Assembly (NCBI GenBank): GCA_030743445.1
Contig: JASLSL010000111.1
Span: 1-32,707 of the forward strand
Direction: 5' to 3'
DNA length: 32,707 nt
Origin: Alphaproteobacteria bacterium
Lineage (GTDB): Bacteria > Pseudomonadota > Alphaproteobacteria > UBA8366
Below, piece by piece: positions 17,294 through 25,332 of the stretch. Both the position numbers and the translations under genes were made by a program. The notes beneath the pieces were generated by a model. It worked only from the letters and a program-made list of their open reading frames with translations. It searched no databases and had not been told where the DNA came from. Within the stretch, counting starts at the first letter, position 1. Every line of letters begins with the position of its first letter.

Positions 17294-18345
17294 TAGGCCG
17301 CGGCGTTGGTCTTCTGGAACTCGGGCGCGACCTCTTGCATAAAGAGGGTCAGGCTGGAGCGCGCCGCCTCGTCCGCCATAAAACCCATGCGGAAGGTCAT
17401 CAGGACGCCGCCGACGTCGATCGCCTCGATCGCCGCGATCTTCTCCGCCACCGTCGCCGGCGAGCCGCAGATCAGCCCGTGCTCCGGCTGGTTGCGCGCG
17501 ACCATCGGGTCGTCGCGCTGCATGATGACGCCCTGCTCCTTCAGCACCCGCTCGCGCATATCGGCGCGCTTCTCGAACTGCTCGACGAAGTGGGCGGTGC
17601 CGATCCTCTCCGCCTCGGCGTCGGTCTCGGCGACGAATATGTTGCGCCACACCCAGGTGTCGTCGACGTTCCGGGCGATCAACGCCTCGTCATGCCCCTC
17701 GTCGCGCATGGTCTGGCGGTAGAGGTCCATGCGCTCCTTCGTGACCCCGTTCGACTGCACGTTCATCAGGAACGGCCGGCCCTCCCTGGCCATCCGGATG
17801 GTCGACTCCTCGCCGGCGCAGGCGCGGATGATCGGCGGGTGCGGCTTGGTGTAGGTCGCCGGGCGCAGCAATGGCAGCCTTAGGTTCCAGTACTTGCCGT
17901 TGTGCTCGTAGTCCGCGGTCGTCCACGCCTTGACCAGGATCTCCTCGGACTCGATCAGGCGCTCCAAGGCCTCGTCCGGGTCGATGTCGTAGCCCTGGTA
18001 GTCGTAGATGTTGTAGGCGGTGCCGCGGCCGAGCCCGACGATCAGCCGGCCGTGGCTGATGTTGTCGATGATTGACATCTGCTCGGCGAAGCGGATCGGG
18101 TGGTGCAGCGACATCTGCGCCACTGCGAAGCCGATCCGGCAGCGCTCGGTGATCATCGCGATCGCGGCGGCGAAGCTGACCGGGTCGACATAGGCGCAGA
18201 TGCCGTCGAAGTGGTGCTCGGCGAGCCACAGCACGTCGACGCCGAGCTCGTCGCTGAGCTTGGCCTCGGCCAGGGTCTCGTCGATGATCCGCGAGTCGTC
18301 CTCGGGCGAGGGGCTCGCGGGGAACAGGAAATTGCTGAATTTCAT
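17293..18345 (-). CDS. LLM-class flavin-dependent oxidoreductase (copy 2)
   Basis: MKFSNFLFPASPSPEDDSRIIDETLAEAKLSDELGVDVLWLAEHHFDGICAYVDPVSFAAAIA; LIVGLGRGTAYNIYDYQGY. Confidence 0.9.
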   Translation of the reverse strand: MKFSNFLFPASPSPEDDSRIIDETLAEAKLSDELGVDVLWLAEHHFDGICAYVDPVSFAAAIAMITERCRIGFAVAQMSLHHPIRFAEQMSIIDNISHGRLIVGLGRGTAYNIYDYQGYDIDPDEALERLIESEEILVKAWTTADYEHNGKYWNLRLPLLRPATYTKPHPPIIRACAGEESTIRMAREGRPFLMNVQSNGVTKERMDLYRQTMRDEGHDEALIARNVDDTWVWRNIFVAETDAEAERIGTAHFVEQFEKRADMRERVLKEQGVIMQRDDPMVARNQPEHGLICGSPATVAEKIAAIEAIDVGGVLMTFRMGFMADEAARSSLTLFMQEVAPEFQKTNAAA

Positions 18346-18415
18346 GGTTGGCAGGCCGTGCGCTTGGTTTCTTGGTTGATCTAGCTATAGCGCAGATCGC
18401 CATGCCCTTAAAGAA

Positions 18416-19789
18416 TCATTGGCGATGGCCGGAATCGCCGCGCAGCAGGTCCATCAGTCCGGCGACCTCGTCGGCCGACAGCTCGTCGAGCCGGCCCGCG
18501 AGATCGACGATCCGCTCGGCGGTTTCCTCCTCGAAGCGCAGCGCCAGGCAGTCGCGCACCTTGACCAGGTGGTCCGCCTCGGGGATCGGCGGCGTGCCCC
18601 AGATGCCGCGCGGCCCGGTGCAGCGGGTCTCCAGCGCCTCGCCGCCTTCCAGCGTGACCCGCATCTCGACATACATCTGGTCGAACCGGCCCGGGATGTC
18701 GTCGCGCATCTCGAGATCGTATTTCCCGAGCATCGCCTCCATGTCGGGGCTGAAGCGGCGCTCGTCGGTGAAGCTCGAGATCACCACCTTGCCGTCGAGC
18801 AAGGCGCAGGCCGAGGTGTACTGCCAACTGAACTTGCCGTCGAGCCCGTCTGCCGGCTTCGGCCGGTCGATATAGGCCATCATCGGGGTCTTCAGGTGGA
18901 CCCGCTCGATCCGCGACGCATCGCCGATCTTGCCATGCAGCTCCAGCCCGGCGGTAATCACGAAATGGGTGCCGAACTGGCTCGGGAACATCTTGATCGC
19001 GTAGCCCGGGTCGGCGACCCGAAAGGGCGGGCCGTAGTTCAACAGCTCTTGCGTGTCGAAGTCCTTGTCGAAGAAGGTCGCGACATAGCCGCGCGGATCG
19101 TCGAAGGTCTCGGTGTTGCCGGTGAAGCCGCGCGAGGCCAGCAGCGCCGCGTCGAGCCCCATCGCGACGGCGAGCCCGCAATTGGTCGATTTCGACATCG
19201 TGCCGACATTGCCGAGGATGCTGCCAATGCGCGACGAAGTAGTGCCGAGCGCGTTCCGCAGCTGCATCGCGTCGAGCCCCAACAGGTGGCCCGCCGCGAC
19301 CGCCGCCCCCATCGGGCCGACCAGCCCCGGCGGGTGGTAGTGGGTCTGCTTGATGTCGTGCTGGCCCGAGGCGGCGCGAATCCAACCCATCGTCTCGATG
19401 CCCTTGACCATGGCCGTCAAGGCCTCGCGGCCGGGAAGGCAGCGCGCCTCGGCGAGCGCCAGGACCGCCGGCAGCGAGGTCGAGACCTGGTGGTTGGCGG
19501 GCTGCCACATCGGCTCGAAGTCGAGCACGTGCATCGCCGAGCCGTTGACGTAGGCGGCGTTCACCGGCGAGGTCTTGAACCCGAAGCCGATCACCGAGGA
19601 CGTCGGGTTGCCGCCAAGCTCCCGGACGTGCGCGGCGAGAATGCCCGGCGCCTCCTCCTGCACCGTCCCCGCGACCGCCACCGCGACCCCGTCGAGCACC
19701 AGGCGCCGCGCCGCCGCTATCGCGGCCTTGGGCAGATCGTCGTATCCCGTGGCGACGATCTTCTCGGCGAGTTCGGCGGTAACGGTCAT
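18416..19789 (-). CDS. MmgE/PrpD family protein (copy 2)
   Basis: 457 aa; VLDGVAVAVAGTVQEEAPG, AAYVNGSAMHVLDFEPMWQPANHQVSTSLPAVLALAE, ALGTTSSRIGSILGNVGTMSKSTNCGLAVAMGLDAALLASRGFTG. Confidence 0.85.
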   Translation of the reverse strand: MTVTAELAEKIVATGYDDLPKAAIAAARRLVLDGVAVAVAGTVQEEAPGILAAHVRELGGNPTSSVIGFGFKTSPVNAAYVNGSAMHVLDFEPMWQPANHQVSTSLPAVLALAEARCLPGREALTAMVKGIETMGWIRAASGQHDIKQTHYHPPGLVGPMGAAVAAGHLLGLDAMQLRNALGTTSSRIGSILGNVGTMSKSTNCGLAVAMGLDAALLASRGFTGNTETFDDPRGYVATFFDKDFDTQELLNYGPPFRVADPGYAIKMFPSQFGTHFVITAGLELHGKIGDASRIERVHLKTPMMAYIDRPKPADGLDGKFSWQYTSACALLDGKVVISSFTDERRFSPDMEAMLGKYDLEMRDDIPGRFDQMYVEMRVTLEGGEALETRCTGPRGIWGTPPIPEADHLVKVRDCLALRFEEETAERIVDLAGRLDELSADEVAGLMDLLRGDSGHRQ

Positions 19790-20652
19790 AAGCGGCTCTC
19801 CCGGCGGATGCTGTAATAGTTGCCGGCGAAGATCAGCGCCGCCCCCAGGAACACGAAAAACTCCAACGGTTCGTTATAGAGAATGTAGGCGACGAGGGCG
19901 ATCAAGGGCAGGCGCATGAACTCCATCGGCATGACGATGGTCGCGTCGGCATGCAGGAAAGCGTTGGCGAGACTGTAGTGCGCGGTCAGGGCGCAGAGCC
20001 CGACGATCAGCAGCCACGGCAGGTCGGTCCATCCCGGCGTCACCCACTGGAACAGCGCCGGGACCAATCCCATCGGCAGTTGGATCAGCGACATATAGAA
20101 CAGGATCGCGAGCGGCCGGTCGGTCCGGATCAGGGTCTTGGTGCAGACGATCGAGCCGGCGAAACACATGGCGGCGCCGATCATCACCAGGGCGCCGACG
20201 TCGATGATCTCGATCCCCGGGCGCAGGATCACCAATATCCCGACGAAGCCGGCAATCATCGCCACGGCGCGCCCGCGGTTCATGCGCTCGCCGAGAAGCG
20301 TTATCGCCAGGATCGCGGTCCACAGCGGAATGGTGAACTCGATCGCGAACACCTCGGTCAGCGGCAGCAGCGACAGGCCGAGGACCCAGCCGAACTGGCC
20401 GCCGTAATGGATGATGTTGCGACCCACCTGCATCTTCGGCTGGTAGGTGCGGATTTCGCTCCAGCCGACCCGGGCGACGATCGCCACGGTGATGATCAAC
20501 CCGACGAGGCTGCGGAAGAACAGGATCTCGAAGGTTCCCATCGTGCCGTGCAGCTGGCGCACCGCGACCGCCATGACGGTGAAGGACAGCAAGGTGCCGA
20601 TCATCCAGGTCGCGGCCTTGAGGGTGGGGTGGGTCGATTTCCGGCGCGCCAT
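19786..20652 (-). CDS. DMT superfamily (EamA-domain) transporter
   Basis: Multiple TM segments, two EamA-like halves (FEILFFRSLVGLIITVAIVARVGW; LIVGLCALTAHYSLANAFLHADATIVMPMEFMRLPLIALVAYILYNEPLEFFVFLGAALIFAGNYYSIRRE); ATGA overlap with the MmgE start. Confidence 0.9.
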   Translation of the reverse strand: MARRKSTHPTLKAATWMIGTLLSFTVMAVAVRQLHGTMGTFEILFFRSLVGLIITVAIVARVGWSEIRTYQPKMQVGRNIIHYGGQFGWVLGLSLLPLTEVFAIEFTIPLWTAILAITLLGERMNRGRAVAMIAGFVGILVILRPGIEIIDVGALVMIGAAMCFAGSIVCTKTLIRTDRPLAILFYMSLIQLPMGLVPALFQWVTPGWTDLPWLLIVGLCALTAHYSLANAFLHADATIVMPMEFMRLPLIALVAYILYNEPLEFFVFLGAALIFAGNYYSIRRESRL

Positions 20653-20755
20653 TGGAGAGCCAACCATGCCCCGCGGGGTGGGGCGAGGCAAGGCGTTGCC
20701 AAAACCCGCCGTTCCGGGTCAGATAGGCGCGCTAAATTCAGGGGAGGCGATCGAC

Positions 20756-21538
20756 ATGCGGTGGGCCAGGATCGAGGTGGACGGCGCGGCGGTCCACGGG
20801 ATCGTCGAGGGCGACGAGGTCGAAGTGGTCACCGGCGACCCGTTCGACGGCTACGAGCGGACCGGTAACAGGTTACCGCTCGACGCGGTCAAGCTGCTGG
20901 TGCCGGTAGTCCCGAAGACGTTCTATGCGGCGGGGCTCAACTACCTGGAGCACGTCAAGGAGCAGGCGGCGCTGCGCGGCACCGAGCCCAACATCGCGGA
21001 GCGGCCGGAAATCGGCTACCGCGCCAACAACGCGCTGATCGCCCACGGCGAGGCGATCGTCATTCCCGCCGACGCGACCGACAAGGTCGAGTACGAAGGC
21101 GAAATCGTCGCCGTGATCGGCAAGCAGGCGAAGCACGTCGCCGTGGCGGACGCGCTCGACTGCGTGCTCGGCTACACCATCGGCAACGACGTCAGCGAGC
21201 GCAATTGGCAGAAGTCGGACCGCACCATGTGGCGCTCCAAGAACACCGACACCTTCAAGCCGATGGGGCCGTGGATCGAGACCGATGTCGACCTCGACGC
21301 GCTCGAGACCACGGTGCGGCTCAACGGCGAGGAAATGATCCGCTTCAAGACCAACCACATGCTGTTCGGCATCGAGGCCTATATCAGCGCGATGTCGCAA
21401 TACATCACGCTGCAGGCGGGCGACGTCATCTGGATGGGCACCGAGGGTGCGGCCCGGAACCTCGAGGACGGCGACGTCGTCGAGGTCGAGATCGACGGGA
21501 TCGGCACCCTGAGCAATCCCGTGATCCGGGAAGGCTAG
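20756..21538 (+). CDS. Fumarylacetoacetate hydrolase (FAH) family protein
   Basis: FYAAGLNYLEHVKEQA, EYEGEIVAVIGKQAKHVAVADALDCVLGYTIGNDVSERNWQ, GDVIWMGTEGAARNLEDGDVVEVEIDGIGTLSNPV. SD GGGGAGG upstream. Confidence 0.92.
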   Translation: MRWARIEVDGAAVHGIVEGDEVEVVTGDPFDGYERTGNRLPLDAVKLLVPVVPKTFYAAGLNYLEHVKEQAALRGTEPNIAERPEIGYRANNALIAHGEAIVIPADATDKVEYEGEIVAVIGKQAKHVAVADALDCVLGYTIGNDVSERNWQKSDRTMWRSKNTDTFKPMGPWIETDVDLDALETTVRLNGEEMIRFKTNHMLFGIEAYISAMSQYITLQAGDVIWMGTEGAARNLEDGDVVEVEIDGIGTLSNPVIREG

Positions 21539-21540
21539 TA

Positions 21541-21762
21541 CTAGGTCGCCACTAATTCCTTCAGGATACTGCGGCCGGAAGCGGTCAGGCTCGCCTTGTC
21601 GAAGCCTTGACCGAAGGGGGAGAGCCGAATCCAGTTCGCCGCCTTGCATTCCCCGAGCGTGCGGAACAGCAGGGTGCCGTCGTCCTCGCTCGGGACCGCG
21701 ATGTCGCCCGACATCGAGATCAACTCCAGAAGCAATGTCTGCTGCGGCAACGGCTTGGCCAT
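21541..21762 (-). CDS. Small hypothetical protein (73 aa), possibly winged-helix-like
   Basis: Start preceded by an AGGGGGGA purine tract; ANWIRLSPFGQGFDKASLTASGRSILKEL resembles the wing/T-x-x-GR end of small wHTH proteins. Confidence 0.55.
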   Translation of the reverse strand: MAKPLPQQTLLLELISMSGDIAVPSEDDGTLLFRTLGECKAANWIRLSPFGQGFDKASLTASGRSILKELVAT

Positions 21763-21930
21763 GGCGGGTCCCCCCTGTTTACCGGCCCATCGTGTCGGCC
21801 CCTCTGGCGGGGGCGCTTCTATTTTCCGGGCACCACAAAACTAGAGGGACCCCGCCGAAGTCAAGGCCCGTGCTGTTCCGCGCCTGGCGATTGGATTAGG
21901 CTCGAAGCGGATCAACGACGGAGGCTTGCG

Positions 21931-22299
21931 ATGATCGACAAGATCCAGGGGTGCGTGAACGGCGACAAGATGCTGATCCGGCGCGGCCGGTTCGTCGATC
22001 TCGCCTTTCTGCTTGGTGTCGGCGACGAGGACTACCTTGTCACCATAGAGAAGGGGCGCATCGCCTCGATCGAGCCGCGTGAGCTCGAGACCATAACCGG
22101 CCAATTCTCGATCCGCGCCGCGTCCGAGGTCTGGCAGGAATTCTGGAAGCCCATGCCGAAGCGCAACCATCACGACATCTGGGCAATGCTGGCGGCGGGG
22201 CTGGTCGAGCTCGACGGCGACCTCGCGCCGTTGATGCAGAACCTGCAGTACTTCAAGGACGTGTTGTCGTCGCCGCGGCCGAAGGCGCGGAGGAGGTAA
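21931..22299 (+). CDS. Hypothetical protein (122 aa), possibly SCP2-like
   Basis: ATG after a GGAGG-like tract; tightly followed (4 nt gap) by the alpha/beta hydrolase ORF, whose SD GGAGGAGG overlaps this stop. Confidence 0.6.
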   Translation: MIDKIQGCVNGDKMLIRRGRFVDLAFLLGVGDEDYLVTIEKGRIASIEPRELETITGQFSIRAASEVWQEFWKPMPKRNHHDIWAMLAAGLVELDGDLAPLMQNLQYFKDVLSSPRPKARRR

Positions 22300-22303
22300 G
22301 GCG

Positions 22304-23152
22304 ATGCCGGATTACGAGCCGATCGTCGGGCGCTACCTCACCATCGAGGTCGCGGGCGAGGCCTGCCGCATCCATGTCGAGGAGGCGGGCGACGGGATTC
22401 CGCTGGTCTGCCTGCACACCGCGGGCTCGGACGCGCGCCAGTACCGCCACCTGATGTGCGATCCCGCGATCACCGACCACTACCGGGTCATCGCCTTCGA
22501 CATGCCGTGGCATGGCAAGTCGAACCCACCCGTCGGCTGGCGCGACCGCGAGTACAGCCTGACGACCGAGCTCTACAAGGACACCATCATGGCGTTCTGC
22601 CGGGCGATGGAGCTCCGGCACCCGGTGATCATGGGCTGCTCGATGGGCGGGCGCGTGGTCCTCCACCTGGCGCTGGAGCAGGCCGACCGGTTCCGCGCGG
22701 TGATCGCGCTCGAGGGTGCCGACCGGCTCGAGCCCTATTACGAGCTCGATTGGCTGCACCGCCCGGACATCCACGGCGGCGAGGTCTGCGCCGCCATCGT
22801 CTCGGCCCAGGTCGCGCCGCAGAGCCCCGACGAATACCGCTGGGAGACGCTGTGGTCCTACATGCAGGGCGGTCCCGGCATCTTCAAGGGCGATCTCTAT
22901 TTCTACTGGTACGACGGCCATTTCGACGACCGCTCGCCGCTGATCGATACGGACAAGTGTCCGGTTTACCTGTTGTCGGGGGAGTACGACTCGTCCTGTA
23001 CGCCCGAGCGCACGGCGGCGACCGCGTCCCGCATCGCGGGCGCCAAGGCGACGGTGATGGAAGGCATCGGCCACTTCCCGATGTCGGAGAACCCGGCGCT
23101 GTTCCGCACTTACATCCTGCCGGTGCTGGATGAGATCAGGGGTGCGGGGTAG
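22304..23152 (+). CDS. Alpha/beta hydrolase
   Basis: IPLVCLHTAGSDARQYRHLM, VIAFDMPWHGKS, VIMGCSMGGRVVLHLAL (GxSxG nucleophile elbow), YLLSGEYDSSCTPE, GIGHFPMSENP. Confidence 0.92.
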   Translation: MPDYEPIVGRYLTIEVAGEACRIHVEEAGDGIPLVCLHTAGSDARQYRHLMCDPAITDHYRVIAFDMPWHGKSNPPVGWRDREYSLTTELYKDTIMAFCRAMELRHPVIMGCSMGGRVVLHLALEQADRFRAVIALEGADRLEPYYELDWLHRPDIHGGEVCAAIVSAQVAPQSPDEYRWETLWSYMQGGPGIFKGDLYFYWYDGHFDDRSPLIDTDKCPVYLLSGEYDSSCTPERTAATASRIAGAKATVMEGIGHFPMSENPALFRTYILPVLDEIRGAG

Positions 23153-23170
23153 GGCGAAGAATCACGATCA

Positions 23171-23241
23171 CGTCATTCCCGCGAAAGCGGACCCGGCATC
23201 AAGTAAAATCAATGACTTATAAAATGGGGACAGTCCCCATT
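23171..23241. repeat. Composite intergenic repeat, copy B: CGTCATTCCCGCGAAAGCGG plus spacer plus palindrome AATGGGGAC-A-GTCCCCATT (23223-23241)
   Basis: See copy A; same orientation and same flank arrangement (end of a + gene, then the element, then the stop codon of a - gene). Confidence 0.85.
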
Positions 23242-23514
23242 AATTACGATAGACCGGCTCCGCCTGCTCGAGGAAGCTCGCCAGCACGTCGTAGACCATC
23301 AGGTGGTTCTTCTGCTGGAAGCTCGCGTGGCTGATCTCGGGCATCACCTTGAACTGCTTCGACGGGTTCGCCAGGAGCTTGAAGAACTCGAGCAGATCGA
23401 CGATCCCGGCGTGCCCTGGTACTTCTCCCAGAGGAAGAGCTTGATATCGCCCTTGTTGGTCCAGTGCGCCTCGCCGGTCACCGATGGATCGGCCTGTTGC
23501 GGTGCCTGGCTCAT
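23240..23514 (-). pseudogene. Alpha/beta hydrolase remnant: N-terminal segment joined out of frame to the C-terminal segment, central catalytic core missing
   Basis: One frame gives MSQAPQQADPSVTGEAHWTNKGDIKLFLWEKYQGTPG; from about 23410 another frame gives IVDLLEFFKLLANPSKQFKVMPEISHASFQQKNHLMVYDVLASFLEQAEPVYRN*. Length 275 nt is not a multiple of 3. Confidence 0.75.
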
Positions 23515-23525
23515 GTTCCCCGTCC

Positions 23526-24296
23526 TCAGAATCCGATCTGCGAGCCGCCGCAGATGTTGAGGTGCTGCCCGGTAACATAGCTCGCCGTGTCGCTCAGCAG
23601 GAAGCACACCGGGCCGGCGACTTCGTCGGGCGTGGTCATCCGGCCCATCGGAATCCGCGCCATCGTCTGCTCGATGAATTTCGGGCCGCGGACGACCTCG
23701 GTCATCTCGGTCTCGACGGTGCCGAAACAGACGCTGTTGACGCAAATGCCGTAGCGCGCCCACTCGTGCGCGGCGCTCATGGTGATGCCCAGCACGCCGG
23801 ATTTGGCGGCGCCATAGTTGATCTGGCCGATGGTGCCGCGCCGTCCCGCGACCGAGGAGACGTTGACGATACGCTTCGGGCTGTCGTCGCCCTCGCCGGC
23901 GCGCTCGCGCATATGGCGGCCGACCGCCTGCAGGCAGACGAACACGCCCGTCAGGTTGACGTCGATCACCGCCTGCCAATCGGCGAGCGACATCTTGTGC
24001 GCCATCGCCGCGCGGACGATGCCGGCGTTGTTGTAGAGCCCATTGATGGCGCCGTGCTTGTCGATCACGGCCGCGACCGTGTCCTGCACGAATTTCGGGT
24101 CGGCGACGCTGCCGACGTGGAGGTTGGCGCCGTTCTCGAGCATGCCCTGGGTTTCCTTCAGGCCATCCTCGTTGACGTCGACCAGGGCCAGCGTCGCGCC
24201 CAGCGCCGACGCCTTCGCCGCCACCGCCTGGCCGATGCCCTGCGCCGCACCGGTCATCATGATCACGCGCCCCTCGAGGCTCATCGGGTTTTCCAT
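23526..24296 (-). CDS. SDR family oxidoreductase
   Basis: MSLEGRVIMMTGAAQGIGQAVAAKA, YNNAGIVRA, INYGAAKSGV active site, NICGGSQIGF C-terminus. Confidence 0.9.
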   Translation of the reverse strand: MENPMSLEGRVIMMTGAAQGIGQAVAAKASALGATLALVDVNEDGLKETQGMLENGANLHVGSVADPKFVQDTVAAVIDKHGAINGLYNNAGIVRAAMAHKMSLADWQAVIDVNLTGVFVCLQAVGRHMRERAGEGDDSPKRIVNVSSVAGRRGTIGQINYGAAKSGVLGITMSAAHEWARYGICVNSVCFGTVETEMTEVVRGPKFIEQTMARIPMGRMTTPDEVAGPVCFLLSDTASYVTGQHLNICGGSQIGF

Positions 24297-24777
24297 CGCA
24301 TCGTCCTTTCGCCGCATTGTGTGTTCCCTAAGCCGAGCATAGCGCCCGGCTCCGCGAATCCAAGGGCGCGCGGCGAACGCCCAACCGAGGGATCGCAGAA
24401 CCGGTCCAGGCTGACGAGCCTTTATTTGAACCTGCCCGGCTATTTCGACCCGGTTACTTCCAAGTATTGCCCGAATATTGCCGCCGAGACTTCTGATTCA
24501 CTTGACGCCGAGCCGTCCTGCTAGGTCCACGGCAACCTGTTTCGCGGTCTCATTCCAGGCGCGAAATCGCCAAATAATCGCCTTAATTCAATAGTTTAAT
24601 CCAGGATCGCATGGTTTCGTCCCGATCCGGAGGGCGGCGCCACGGCGGTCCGGGCCGCATTTGGCGCAATATTTGCGTGTTATTTGCGCGAGAAGCGGTT
24701 GGACCCTGATTTATTTCGCCGATACAGGGACCGAACGTCGACTTTGGATACGGAATGACAAGCGGAGGATTAGGGGC

Positions 24778-25239
24778 ATGAAACGATTTCCCACCGCGAT
24801 CGTCGTCGCCGTGCTCGCTCTGGCGCTGTCTGCCGTGGCGGTCGCCGGCGGCAAGTACAAACGTTACACCAAGAAGTCGCTCTCGAGCCTGCTTGAGATG
24901 TGCGTCGAAGGCGACGACACCGGTTGTTACTTCTATGCCGGTATGCAGGCCAAACGCGGCAACTACAAGGAAGCGCACGACGCCTATCTGGTCGGCGCCG
25001 AGACCGCAACCAGCCGTGCCGGCTTCGTCTCGATGCTCAAGCTTGCCCAGCTCTACCGTCAGGGCAAGGGCGTTCAGAAGGATTTGGTCCAGGCCTACCG
25101 CTGGTACTCGGTCGTCGCCGAGCGCCAGAAATCGAAGGACCTCAGGGTCGCCGCCACCGGCCAGCGAAAGAAGATCGCCAAGCAGATGACCACGCGGCAG
25201 ATCGCCCTCGCCGAGGCGCTGTCCAAAGCCTGGAAGTAA
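24778..25239 (+). CDS. Secreted Sel1-repeat-like (TPR-like) protein
   Basis: Signal peptide MKRFPTAIVVAVLALALSAVAVA; MLKLAQLYRQGKGVQKDLVQAYRWYSVVAER Sel1 motif. Start at 24778 after AGGGGC. Confidence 0.8.
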   Translation: MKRFPTAIVVAVLALALSAVAVAGGKYKRYTKKSLSSLLEMCVEGDDTGCYFYAGMQAKRGNYKEAHDAYLVGAETATSRAGFVSMLKLAQLYRQGKGVQKDLVQAYRWYSVVAERQKSKDLRVAATGQRKKIAKQMTTRQIALAEALSKAWK

Positions 25240-25269
25240 CGCCGCAACCGTTTCCACAGGGGTAACGCT

Positions 25270-25299
25270 GCCCGCGCGGGATCAAGCCACCGCGCGGGC
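25270..25299. terminator. Strong stem-loop between convergent genes (GCCCGCGCGG-gatcaagcca-CCGCGCGGGC, then GGTTTCTCG)
   Basis: Perfect 10-bp GC stem with 10-nt loop, 30 nt after the Sel1 stop and before the stop of the minus-strand oxidase gene. Confidence 0.7.
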
Positions 25300-25332
25300 G
25301 GTTTCTCGTTCGCGCCGATACTCGTTGTCCGG

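Noticed and set aside
18419-19816. 465-aa plus-strand ORF antisense to the second PrpD gene
   Set aside because: Shadow ORF; the minus strand carries a complete MmgE/PrpD protein.
24583-25257. 224-aa minus-strand ORF opposite the Sel1-like gene
   Set aside because: The plus strand has signal peptide, SD and Sel1 motif; the antisense product shows no domain signature.
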